64,000 nt of DNA from an uncultured Parabacteroides sp. (lineage in GTDB: Bacteria; Bacteroidota; Bacteroidia; Bacteroidales; Tannerellaceae): positions 1 through 64,000 of the forward strand of contig CALUZV010000002.1 in the NCBI GenBank assembly GCA_944325345.1, given 5' to 3'. Shown here one piece after another: positions 17,337 to 26,900 of this stretch; within the stretch, counting starts at the first letter, position 1, and the number at the start of each line of letters is the position of its first letter. The notes under the pieces were generated by a model that was not told the origin of the DNA, made no database searches, and saw nothing but the letters and a program-made list of their open reading frames with translations. Both the position numbers and the translations under genes were made by a program.

Positions 17337-17370
17337 GGGGGAGCAGACAGAAAACTCCATCTGCTCCCCC
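17337..17370 (-). terminator. Hairpin terminator after the isomerase-like gene
   Basis: Perfect 11-bp stem GGGGGAGCAGA/TCTGCTCCCCC with a 12-nt loop, located just past the minus-strand gene ending at 17386. Confidence 0.65.
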
Positions 17371-17385
17371 CTTCTCCTTTAATAG

Positions 17386-18351
17386 TTATTTAACGAATGA
17401 ACGTTCTAACAAGTATTGCGCACAATCCTTGACACCGGCAAACTGTGTCCGTCCGTCCGGCATCCGCTCCAGTTCTACGAAGTAGTCCTGAATACCATTG
17501 GCATACATCTGCTTGAAGATCATTTCAAAGTTCATCATGCCACTCTGTCCGAGGACGGCACGATCTTTGATATGCAACACCTTGATACGGTCGGCGTGCT
17601 TCTTCATATACTCAACAGGATCGTTCTGTCCCATGACGGTCCAATAGACATCCATCTCGAAGAATACGAGCGACGGGTCGGTACCGGCGAGGAAGAGGTC
17701 GTAAATCTGGTCGCCCGGTTTCTCCCACGGACTAAACTTCTTACCCTTGTCTTCCGGCTTGAGGATGCGCTGGAACTCCATGTTATGATTGTGATAGCCG
17801 AATGGCAGGCCGGCAGCCTTCACGATTTCTCCTGCTTCGTTGAAGATTTCGCAAATCAACTTGGCGTCGTCGTGTGTCTCGCACTTTGGCATCATCGGTT
17901 GAATCAAATATTTGCAGCCCAACTTGGCATGGTCGGCAGCCGTCTTTTTCCAATAGTCCATGATCTGGGGCTTTAATTCCTTCGTATATTCGCGGAGGAA
18001 GGGAACGCCCTCGACGGAGGGATTGACATGCGAACTGATAATCTGAAGACCGGCGTCGTTGGCGACCTTCTTGTATTCCATCATGTCCACCTTGCCAATC
18101 TTGCCATTGTTATACCCAGCCAGCTCCAGCGTGGCATAGCCCATGTCCTTCAACTCCTTCATTCGTTTGGGAAGGTCGTCGAATACCTCGTTCTGCAAGG
18201 AATATACTTGCAAGCCGATACGTTTGCCGGCCGTAGTAACCGGTGCGGATACGGGCGCCGTCGCAGCTTGCAATGTGCTCGCTTTACCAGCCAGCAGACC
18301 GCCGGCGGTAAAGAGGGACACTTGTTTTAAAAAATCTCTTCTGTTTGTCAT
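17386..18351 (-). CDS. Sugar phosphate isomerase/epimerase family TIM-barrel protein, exported
   Basis: A 321-residue protein of the xylose-isomerase-like TIM-barrel family. The N terminus has a Tat-type signal (MTNRRDFLKQVSLFTAGGLL) with a variant twin-arginine motif, so it acts in the periplasm. Barrel elements include GLQVYSLQNEV, YATLELAGYNNGKIG, QIISSHVNPSVEG, GYHNHNMEF (metal-ligand histidines), FFEMDVYWTVMG and IKVLHIKDRAV. It lies 12 bp after a Gfo/Idh/MocA gene with a matching signal, a frequent pair acting on unusual sugars. Substrate unknown. Confidence 0.85.
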   Translation of the reverse strand: MTNRRDFLKQVSLFTAGGLLAGKASTLQAATAPVSAPVTTAGKRIGLQVYSLQNEVFDDLPKRMKELKDMGYATLELAGYNNGKIGKVDMMEYKKVANDAGLQIISSHVNPSVEGVPFLREYTKELKPQIMDYWKKTAADHAKLGCKYLIQPMMPKCETHDDAKLICEIFNEAGEIVKAAGLPFGYHNHNMEFQRILKPEDKGKKFSPWEKPGDQIYDLFLAGTDPSLVFFEMDVYWTVMGQNDPVEYMKKHADRIKVLHIKDRAVLGQSGMMNFEMIFKQMYANGIQDYFVELERMPDGRTQFAGVKDCAQYLLERSFVK

Positions 18352-18363
18352 ACGTCTATACTA

Positions 18364-19812
18364 TTATTTATTGAAATACGGTAATGTATATGGATTGCGA
18401 TACTGATACCAATACAGGCGGTGGGCGGCAGCTTCTTTGTCATCGACAAACGACAGAGTTGCCGGATTCCATTTCACCGGGCGACCCAACTCGCGGGCAA
18501 TATTGTTCAGGCAGCAAAGCGTATTCGTGCTACAGCCTACTTCTACAGGAGCAATCGGGTTCTGGCGCGAGCGAACGCAATCTATGAAGTTCTGCATGTG
18601 CGGCGCGCTGGTCTCGTAGGAACCTGCCATGCCACCCTTCGACTTCTTGTTCTTCTTCTCGGCTTCCATCTTCTTCTTCATTTCTTCCCAGCGCTTCTTC
18701 ATTTCTTCTGGAGGTAGCGGACGATGGCCGGCCAACTCTGCCGGGACTTTCGATGAGTCGGAGCAAGCCAGGTAGCCACGTGCCACCTCGATCCAACCCT
18801 CATCGCCGATAAATTTGATACCCTGTGCCGAATCATTATCGTCGAGGTACGGCTGCTCGGTCATCACAATGCCATTGGCATACTTCATGGTAGAATATTG
18901 GGTACCATTATAGCCCTTCGGAATGAATTCAACCGGGCCAGAGCCATCCATTCCGATAGCTGCCTGGGCGATGTCGAACATGTGGGCACCCCAGTCGGCG
19001 GTATAACCATTTCCGGTTTCCTGGTACCAACGCCATGCGCCCCAAAGTTTCTCGTTCTCTTCCGGGTCGAGGGATATCGGGGGACAAAGATCGGGATGGT
19101 AATGGATTTTGGGGTCGTTCAACGGACCCATCCACTGGTTGAAATTCAAGTTGGCTGGTACCGGCATTTCTGGCAGGTTGAGCGGCGTGGGCGGCTCACC
19201 GACGCGGGCATATATCTTCTCGATATGACCGATGGCGCCGGCCTGCACCAATTCGATAGCTTTCTGGAATTCCTTGCTGGAACGCTGCTGGCTTCCAACT
19301 TGCAGGACGCGTTTGTTTTCCCGTACCGCACGAACCATGGCGAGGCCTTCGGAAATCGTATAAGCCAGCGGTTTCTGGCAATATACGTCTTTGCTCGCCT
19401 GGCAAGCATGAATTGTGGCCAAGGCGTGCCAGTGGTCTGGTGTGGCGACCTCGATAGCATCGATATCCCTCCGTTCCAACATGTCCTCGTAGAATTCATA
19501 CTTGTCGCAACGCTGGTTCATTCCCTTCGCGGCCTGCCATTCGGCGACGCGGCGGCGGAAACGCTCTGTCTTCAGCGTATCGACATCGCAACAAGCTGCC
19601 ACCTGCACGCCGGGGCATGCAGCGAAGCCCTTGAAGTCCGACAACGCCTGTTGCCCCAGGCCGATAAAGCCCAAGACTACGCGGTCGCTTGGCGCGATGC
19701 GGACTCCCTCCATCTTCCAACTGGGTAAAATTGTCAAACTTGCCAAACCAAAAGCGGAAAGGCCTAAAAACTCTCTACGGCTAATACCTTTTTTTTTCTC
19801 TTTTTCTTTCAT
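18364..19812 (-). CDS. Gfo/Idh/MocA family oxidoreductase, Tat-exported
   Basis: A 482-residue NAD(P)-dependent sugar dehydrogenase-like protein. The signal region is KKKGISRREFLGLSAFGLAS, a twin-arginine motif. The Rossmann fold opens with VVLGFIGLGQQAL (about residues 45-57), followed by AACCDVD and the catalytic-lysine block CQKPLAYTISEGLAMVRAV near residue 145. The C-terminal beta-sheet domain includes WHWY-like WGAWRWYQETGNGYTADWGA, typical of the large exported Bacteroidetes members. A lysine/glutamate-rich insertion lies around residue 375. Forms an operon with the downstream TIM-barrel protein; a -7 box TAACTTTG is at 19848-19855. Confidence 0.85.
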   Translation of the reverse strand: MKEKEKKKGISRREFLGLSAFGLASLTILPSWKMEGVRIAPSDRVVLGFIGLGQQALSDFKGFAACPGVQVAACCDVDTLKTERFRRRVAEWQAAKGMNQRCDKYEFYEDMLERRDIDAIEVATPDHWHALATIHACQASKDVYCQKPLAYTISEGLAMVRAVRENKRVLQVGSQQRSSKEFQKAIELVQAGAIGHIEKIYARVGEPPTPLNLPEMPVPANLNFNQWMGPLNDPKIHYHPDLCPPISLDPEENEKLWGAWRWYQETGNGYTADWGAHMFDIAQAAIGMDGSGPVEFIPKGYNGTQYSTMKYANGIVMTEQPYLDDNDSAQGIKFIGDEGWIEVARGYLACSDSSKVPAELAGHRPLPPEEMKKRWEEMKKKMEAEKKNKKSKGGMAGSYETSAPHMQNFIDCVRSRQNPIAPVEVGCSTNTLCCLNNIARELGRPVKWNPATLSFVDDKEAAAHRLYWYQYRNPYTLPYFNK

Positions 19813-19919
19813 GGTCTCCTTTTTATAAGGTTAAAATTATGAACGCCCAAAGTTACAAGTTTTCTTTTGTAATCAAGAAATCTTTTTGGAATTTTTTTTA
19901 ATGAGGCGAGGGTTCTACA

Positions 19920-21980
19920 TTATTTTTCGATGCGGATGCGGGCATCCACGGCGAAAAGACCTTTCTCGGTCGCTACGATCGGGTTGATGTCCATCTCTTT
20001 TATTTCGTTGGCGAAGCGCAGCAAAGTGGAGAGGCGGACGATAATGTCGGCATACTCTTGCTCGTCGATACCCCTTTGCCCGCGCGTACCTTTAATAATA
20101 GGGTAGCCGCGTAGAGCGTGGATCATGGAAAACGTTTCGTCGTACGACAGCGGCGCAAGCCCGGAGGCGACATCCTTTAACACCTCCACGAAGATACCCC
20201 CAAGGCCGCAAACCACGACATGACCGAAGCGGTCTTCGTACTTCGCCCCTAAGAAAAGCTCGCGCCCCTTCAGCATCGGCTGGACGAGGATACCGGTAAC
20301 GTCGGGAAGCTTCATCATCCGGTCGAACTCCAAGGCAAGATGCTCTTCCGTCCGCACGTTCAGCGCCACGCCGCCGATGTCGCTCTTGTGCACCGGCCCG
20401 ACGACTTTCGCGACTACGGGGAAACCTATCTTGCGGGCGAACGCCAGGACCTCGTCCTTTTTGTCGGATGTCTGCTCCTCGACCAGCGGGATGTTCGCCG
20501 CTTTCAGGAGAAGACGGACTTCCTCCGGACGGAGGTAACCGCTCTCGGGAAGCCGATCGATGATGCGGCGCACCTCGGGGACGTCCACGCCGTAAAGTTG
20601 GATATCGGTGCTGGCGGGCTTCGGGGTATTCAGAACACGAGCTAAGGCGGTACCGAGAGTAACCTCGTCCGAGAAATTCACATGTCCCTTGCGAACGAAG
20701 CTCTTTACCTCCGGGCCTGCTGTAACGATGGAGGGCAGGACGGGGAAGATGGGCTTGCGGCATTCTTCCATCTTGCGATGCAGGACCTCATAGGCATCGT
20801 AAAGTTTTACCAGGCCCGGACTACCGAAGATAACCATCATCAAGTCTATATTCTCAAAGCGGTTTTCGCAGTAATCGATTGCCGTAGCCAGATGCTCCGG
20901 GGTGCCGGTACCGATGATGTCGATGGGATTCCCGACGGCCGCGCCGGGGTAGAGCTTCGACTTCAGCTCCTCAGCAATCGGGCCGTTCAAGTCGGGAACA
21001 TTCAAACGACCCTTGGAAAGCGCGTCGGCAAGCATGACCGCCGGGCCACCGGCGTGGGTAACGATAGCGCAATTTTTCCCCTTCACTTCTTTCAGCGTGA
21101 AGATACTCGCCACCGTCGCCAACTCCTCGCGGCTAAAGCAACGGACGATGCCCGCCTTGCGGAAAAGGGCTTCGACGGCGGAATCGGCGTTGGCAATGGC
21201 GCCGGTGTGGGAAGAAGCGGCGCGTTTGCCGGAGTCCGTGCTGCCCGCCTTGATAGCGGCAATGCGGCAACCTTTCCGAATCAATGACGAGGCATGATAT
21301 AGAAGCTTGTCGGGGTCTTTGATTTGTTCGATGTATAACATTTTAATCTTGGAGTCCAGCGCCGGGTTGAACGTCTTGTCCATATATTCCAAAATATCCT
21401 CCACACCAATCTGTGCCGAATTACCAACCGACCAGACTGAGGAGAAACGCAGGCCCTTCGACAATGCAGACTCTATAATGAAGAGCGCCGTCCCGCCGGA
21501 ACTCGAAATGAAATCTGCCCCCTCCGGATGGAACTCGGGGATAGGCTGGCTGAAAACGCCATGGAAATTCACATTCATCAGCCCGATGCAATTCGGTCCG
21601 ATGAGCGACGCGCCAGCTTCGTTGGCAGCCTTCAGCATCCGAGCCTCCAACGCGGCACCCTCGGGAGTTTCCTCCCCGAAACCTGCAGATATAACGATGA
21701 AGGCGCGGACACCCTTTTTCTTTGCCAGAATCTCGACCGCCTCCGGACAGGCAGCGCTCGGGATGGAGAGGATGGCCATCTCCGTCTCGGGGATATCCTC
21801 CACGGAAGGATAAGACTTCAGACCTTGGACGTCAGTCTCTTTTCGGTTTACTACATATAGCTCGCCGCGATACTTACCGTCAAGCAGATTCCTGACTAGC
21901 CGGCCGCCAGGCTTATGCACATTATTTGAACCGCCAACGATGACAATGCTCTGGGGGTTCACCAGTTCTCGGTTTATCAT
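19920..21980 (-). CDS. ADP-forming acyl-CoA (acetate-CoA) ligase, fused subunits
   Basis: A 686-residue protein that converts an acyl-CoA plus ADP and phosphate to the acid plus ATP, or the reverse. Domains in order: CoA-binding Rossmann domain (1-130, SIVIVGGSNNVHKPGG), succinyl-CoA ligase-like domains (150-450) with the phosphorylated histidine in SSHTGA (His258), and a C-terminal ATP-grasp domain (from about 480, YLRPEEVRLLLKAANIPLVEE). Alpha and beta parts are fused, the common bacterial arrangement. It could take the acyl-CoA products of 2-oxoacid oxidoreductases, but the indolepyruvate genes are 8 kb away on the other strand, so no link is shown. Confidence 0.88.
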   Translation of the reverse strand: MINRELVNPQSIVIVGGSNNVHKPGGRLVRNLLDGKYRGELYVVNRKETDVQGLKSYPSVEDIPETEMAILSIPSAACPEAVEILAKKKGVRAFIVISAGFGEETPEGAALEARMLKAANEAGASLIGPNCIGLMNVNFHGVFSQPIPEFHPEGADFISSSGGTALFIIESALSKGLRFSSVWSVGNSAQIGVEDILEYMDKTFNPALDSKIKMLYIEQIKDPDKLLYHASSLIRKGCRIAAIKAGSTDSGKRAASSHTGAIANADSAVEALFRKAGIVRCFSREELATVASIFTLKEVKGKNCAIVTHAGGPAVMLADALSKGRLNVPDLNGPIAEELKSKLYPGAAVGNPIDIIGTGTPEHLATAIDYCENRFENIDLMMVIFGSPGLVKLYDAYEVLHRKMEECRKPIFPVLPSIVTAGPEVKSFVRKGHVNFSDEVTLGTALARVLNTPKPASTDIQLYGVDVPEVRRIIDRLPESGYLRPEEVRLLLKAANIPLVEEQTSDKKDEVLAFARKIGFPVVAKVVGPVHKSDIGGVALNVRTEEHLALEFDRMMKLPDVTGILVQPMLKGRELFLGAKYEDRFGHVVVCGLGGIFVEVLKDVASGLAPLSYDETFSMIHALRGYPIIKGTRGQRGIDEQEYADIIVRLSTLLRFANEIKEMDINPIVATEKGLFAVDARIRIEK

Positions 21981-22044
21981 AAAGAAACGTGTTAAATAGT
22001 TTGAGGAGTCAAATGTAGTGAGAATATATCAAACCTAATTGCGC

Positions 22045-22587
22045 TCAGGCGAAAAAATCATGTAAAAGGTCTGGGTGGGCAGTGTGTTTGTGGGATTTCA
22101 AATAGCATAATACTTGGCTTAGGATGGTCATCTCCCTTGTCGCCCGTAATCTTTTGAACAGCTTCTTGAAACGAGGGTCTTTCTTCGAATTTACTTTTTT
22201 CGTAATATTCGTAAAAACCTTCAAATCAGAAGCAAGACCATAATCCGTCAGGTCTATCCCAGCTTCCTCTGCACAATCAAGTATCAACTTATCCATCGCC
22301 GGTTGGATACGCAGAAAGTAATGATTATTCGTTCGATGTTTCAGCAAACTGATATGTTGCGAAGCAGCTATCTCCTCACATTCCTTTATATAGGATGGCT
22401 GCAGTTTATCCGCGTCGATAACTCCCAAGGCAAAAGCACCTTTCATCTTTTCGGTTATCGTCTTAACGACCGTATTACATCCTTTCTGATGATTCACACC
22501 GTCGGTAGGCTCTCCGGCCATATTCAGCAACGTCTCGACTAAATTCGTATCGATATAACATTCCGGTACTATATCCAAATCTTTCAT
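22045..22587 (-). CDS. TOPRIM-like partner of an OLD-type ATPase (putative defence effector)
   Basis: A 180-residue protein with no family I can name. The N-terminal half has a strand-helix pattern ending in VIDADK (Asp58, Asp60), preceded by acidic residues in VPECYIDTNLVETLLN (Glu9, Glu18). A glutamate followed by a DxD strand is the core of a TOPRIM nuclease fold. The C-terminal half is helical and basic (KKVNSKKDPRFKKLFKRLR). Its start overlaps the stop of the ATPase gene (ATGA, 22584-22587), so the two are translationally coupled. Two-gene ATPase plus TOPRIM sets are known from PARIS, RloAB and AbiL-type defence; assignment here is inference. Confidence 0.55.
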   Translation of the reverse strand: MKDLDIVPECYIDTNLVETLLNMAGEPTDGVNHQKGCNTVVKTITEKMKGAFALGVIDADKLQPSYIKECEEIAASQHISLLKHRTNNHYFLRIQPAMDKLILDCAEEAGIDLTDYGLASDLKVFTNITKKVNSKKDPRFKKLFKRLRATREMTILSQVLCYLKSHKHTAHPDLLHDFFA

Positions 22588-23744
22588 TCGTCTGTAAAGG
22601 TTTCAAGGTTAAAGAATACATCCACGCCATTGTCATAGATTTCTTGAATATCTTGTTCGGAAGCTGTCTTCATATATGAAACTCCTTCTTTGAAATAGGT
22701 AAAGAATAGCCCCAGGTCTATAGTCTGCCTTTCCAACAGTGAAGTTACAATATAGGGACTATGCGTAGCTATAAACAGATTGCTGGCATGTTCTCCTTCC
22801 GTCATCTCAAGCAACCAGCTGACCAACTGCGTCTGTGTCGGCGGGAAAAGATTCTCCTCCGGTTCTTCCAGGAAGATATCGCAGAAGTGATTCGTACTGT
22901 ATCGGGAATAAATCTCTTTGCACCGCTCCGCCGCTTCTCGGTCTGCAAAAGGCAACATGATCTGCCCAATGGTTTCCCATGTTGCTTCCTTAGGAGAAGA
23001 GAAAACATCCTCCCGAAACAATGTCCGATGAATATCATTGAGCAACTTCCAATTCTCGCTATCCCTCTTCACGCTCTCGCTCCGCTCCTCTGCATATTGC
23101 AGCTTGTCTAAATAATTAAGATGGACATACAGCGGTATGAGCGATTGCAGTCCGCTTGAGGTATTTGTAAAATCCAATTCTTTCCCATTTTCCAACTTCA
23201 CTTTATCGGCATTCGAAGACGGTTCGTAGTGATAGGACACATCCAGATTGAGCACCCTTAGTTGCTCATGGGTCACCTTGCGTGCCATCTCCCAATCCGA
23301 CATGAAATCGCGGATATTGTCGTCGGCCAATTTGACTTCAAACCAGTTTGGTATCACAGCTACCATATTCCGCTCGGCAGGGATATAGGTTACTTTCGAG
23401 CGTTTGTAGGCCCACCGCTCTTTCCATTCAAACTGCAACTGGCCCGTCGCATGGTCATACGAGAAATGCATGTAATCAGACTCATATTCTATAAAGGTGT
23501 CCGGCTTAAGGTAGCCTTTCAGCTTATGGAAACGAACCAACTCTTCCACAAACGCCCCTTCCCGCTGGAAAAACTCAGGGCTTTGCAGCAGTTCAATCCG
23601 TTTCTCCACCCAAGTACAATAGCACAAGGTCTTCAGGACACAACTCTTCCCCGAACTTTGAGGCCCGATAAGGACATTGACTCTCTTCAAATCAATATCC
23701 ACGTCCCGCAACGGCCCCAGATTATGAATCTTTATGTGTTTCAT
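22584..23744 (-). CDS. AAA/ABC-type ATPase of the OLD/RecF-like class
   Basis: A 386-residue SMC/ABC-like ATPase. Walker A is GPQSSGKS at residues 27-34 after MKHIKIHNLGPLRDVDIDL, the usual opening of this class. The ABC-signature-like NTSSGLQSLIPLYVHL lies around residue 195, Walker B is DIFLEEPEENLFPPTQ near residue 295, and the H-loop is FIATHSPYIVTSLLE near residue 330. There is no fused nuclease domain; the small partner encoded next to it carries a possible TOPRIM core. The insertion between Walker A and signature is short. Probably a sensor ATPase of a two-gene defence module. Confidence 0.8.
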   Translation of the reverse strand: MKHIKIHNLGPLRDVDIDLKRVNVLIGPQSSGKSCVLKTLCYCTWVEKRIELLQSPEFFQREGAFVEELVRFHKLKGYLKPDTFIEYESDYMHFSYDHATGQLQFEWKERWAYKRSKVTYIPAERNMVAVIPNWFEVKLADDNIRDFMSDWEMARKVTHEQLRVLNLDVSYHYEPSSNADKVKLENGKELDFTNTSSGLQSLIPLYVHLNYLDKLQYAEERSESVKRDSENWKLLNDIHRTLFREDVFSSPKEATWETIGQIMLPFADREAAERCKEIYSRYSTNHFCDIFLEEPEENLFPPTQTQLVSWLLEMTEGEHASNLFIATHSPYIVTSLLERQTIDLGLFFTYFKEGVSYMKTASEQDIQEIYDNGVDVFFNLETFTDE

Positions 23745-23767
23745 GCCGAAAAAAGTATATTTGCTTG

Positions 23768-23798
23768 CAAAGATACTGGTTTCTGTGCATTATGCAAC
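23768..23798 (-). promoter_or_regulatory. Predicted promoter of the ATPase/TOPRIM-like pair
   Basis: Minus strand GTTG (23795-23798), 19 bp, TATCTTTG (23768-23775). It shows that the pair is its own transcription unit. Confidence 0.6.
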
Positions 23799-23820
23799 GG
23801 CATTTTTTGTTTCAGGTGGA

Positions 23821-23857
23821 TTAAAAGGAAGGGACGAACCTCCCGGCCCATCCCTTC
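23821..23857 (-). terminator. Hairpin terminator of the large surface protein gene
   Basis: Minus-strand GAAGGGATG and CGTCCCTTC arms followed by CTTTT, about 50 bp past the stop of the 1358-residue protein gene. Confidence 0.5.
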
Positions 23858-23904
23858 TCGACTAAACTTAAATATTTACAAACTAGGATACTTCTTAGAG
23901 CGTA

Positions 23905-26900
23905 TCACTTTCTTACTTGCAATTTAACGACTGTCTCGCCCATGCGGACAATGTAAACGCCTTCCGTGAGGTTCGCAAACTCGCGCTGGCCGGTTACCTT
24001 GTCTGTCGCTACCACGGCGCCTGCCATCGAGATAATCTGTACGTCGGTCGGCTGCGGCGTGATGACGACGATCTTGTTCGGCTGGGCGTAGGCACGATAG
24101 TCGGCAGCGGAGATTTCTTCGTTGCCTACCGGGAATCCGTCGGCTGCATAGATCTTCACGTAAACATTGCTTTGTACGTTGCGGATCTGGAAGTATTCGC
24201 TTACGGTATCGAACTTCACTTCCTTGTATTCGCCATTAGCGCGGTTGCTCCAGAAGATGCGATAGCCACCGGCATTAGCGACACCGTCCTTTTCGTACCA
24301 AACAGTGAAGCTGCCACCTGCCTTGGTGTACTTCTTGTCGTGGCGAGAGAAGAGCTCGAGGCCTTCAGCGGCGTAATCTGCTTTGGCATCAACGACGTTG
24401 TAGTCTTTGTTGGCGAGATACAAGCGATAACGCTTCGTACCGATACCAGAAATACCCGTTTCATCATCAGGTTCGCTGATGTCGATGCCTTGTTCAGGAT
24501 CATTATCACCACCAAACGTACCATTTCCATTTTCACCCAATTCGATTAGCTCACCATTCAAATAATATTTCGGTTTATAATTATCGGCATCGAAGTTTCC
24601 TTCTGTTCCAAGTTTAACACCTTCAAATGTTACCGCATATTTATCTTCTGAATTAGGAGTATCAGCGACTTTTATCTTTCCTTCCAATACAGGTTCTTCA
24701 CTTTTTAATTCTCCACCAACCCAAACATTTTCTTCTACTTCAACAGGTTCGTATTCTGCTACATCTATAGCATCATATTCACCTCCTGCTTCAAGGATAT
24801 AGTCATCCAAATTGAAATGAACTCCTAACGGACGTTGCTTAATCCACAACGGAATTGTCCCAGTCTTGCTTGTTCCTTCAACCGTTACAATGACCTCGGC
24901 TGTGTAATGACCGGCATCCAGAGGCAATTCGTCTTTTCCAAGTTCTACTCCTTCTTCATCAGAATAAGTTACTTTGATTTCTGTTGCTTCTACACCTGAA
25001 ACAATGATAGATTCTATTCCATGCTCGTTGCCATCATAAATAAGAACATAAGCATTCTCGTCTGTATCCCATTCCCAGTTGCTTTCATCACCATCGCCAT
25101 CATCGATATAGGTGTCATTGCCCGGAGTAATATCGCCGATAGTCTCCTCTATCTCATCTTCGATAGACTTTCCATTATAAGTATATGTTGCCGTATAGTT
25201 TGTTTCTACAAACTCACCACCATCAACACCATCTAACGTAAAGTTATCTTCTTCGACTGTAATCGAATAAGTTTTCTTGCCTTCTTCTGTAGATTCAGCA
25301 GGAGTAACAGTAATCGTTCCTACTACTACTGCATCTTCCTTTTCTTTTTCAACAATACCACTTTCTTCTTTGCCTTCAACAGCTTTGAATGTTACATCAT
25401 CGGTTGTTATATCAATCGGTGTTGCACCCGTGATACCAGCCACATCTTCCACCGTCAGCTTGTTGATGTCGATTACCATCGGACGCGGAGTAATAACCAA
25501 CGTAATATCTCCAACCGTACCACTATACAGAATGTCTTTTGCCTCTACAATAGATAACTTCACGGTATAAGTACCTTGATTCTTAATATCTCCTTCGGGA
25601 GAAACAGAAGTAACAGTGATTGCACTTGCAGGAACAGCTACCCACTCGTTTTCGCCACCTTTCTGTCTTACATAAACCAAGTTGTCAGCTTTCAAGGAAT
25701 GTTTTTCACCGTCATATACGCGAGTATATCCGTTTTCGCTCCATTCCCAACCACCTTCTCCGTCGTTTATCTTGATTTCGGTATCGGGATCAGTTGGATT
25801 GCCCGGATTGATAGGATCATTGCCATCACCTGTCTTCTTAACAATCAAATCGCCTTTCGCCTCTATCGGCAAATTATAATTCGCTGCAGCTTCTGCATTT
25901 TTTTCTGCTACCTTAATTGTATAGGTAACGGCATCCTCATACGTTCCTGCTGTCAATGCAGCTGTTCCATCTACTCTACCTGTCCATGACAACAAAGCCA
26001 GTATGGTTTCTTTCTCACTTTCAATAATACCGCTGAATTCAATCTTTGTATCTGAATAGTCTGATAATTCCGTACCAGTATTCATATCGTAAGTTGCAGT
26101 TTCTACTGACGTAACTGTTACATCAGCTTTCTTTACTTCCACGATAGCCTCTGTCGTAGTATTAGGATCTTTATCAAAAGCTCCAGTAATCGAAGTAATT
26201 CTTACATAATACTTCCCAGCATTTTTCAAATCTTTAGACCAGCTTCCATCAGTTCCTGTCAAAGAATATTCAACATCAAACAAACTTGTGCTAACCGTCG
26301 TACCATCTTTCTTCGTTATAGCAATAGCTTTATCATTAATATATTTACCATCCGTTCCTTTATTCAGGATAGTGCCATTATAAGTTAAAACATTGCCTTC
26401 TGTAGTGGCAGCACTAATAACCAAATTACTTGCGTCATCCGGAGTATCATTTACCTTTACATTAATAATACCCTGCAATGCCGTTGCTGTTTGATCCTTA
26501 GGAGTAAAGTTCAATTGTATCTTATAATCACCCGCAGTAACTGTAGAATAAGAATCTGCTTTCTTCAACTGACGACCACTTATCTGCAAACCGAGATCTT
26601 CCAAAGATGTATAAGTATCGTTATCGGTTGCTTTGATATCAAATGAAGCTCCTTCCGGCCCATAAACATTCAAAGGCACGGCGAAACCTGCATCATCATT
26701 AAATTCTAATGAAGCTTCTTTCAATACCCACGCTGCACCATAAGGAATTGTAGAAAGTCCCGAAGGCACAGAAGCACTTGTCGTCTCATCCTTACCTGCA
26801 GCTACCCAAGCATTGCTATTGTTCAGCCAATGTGAAGATACTACTTGATAAGGATAACTATTTACTGTAGCTGTCAAATTGCTTACAGTAGCAAGTGCAT

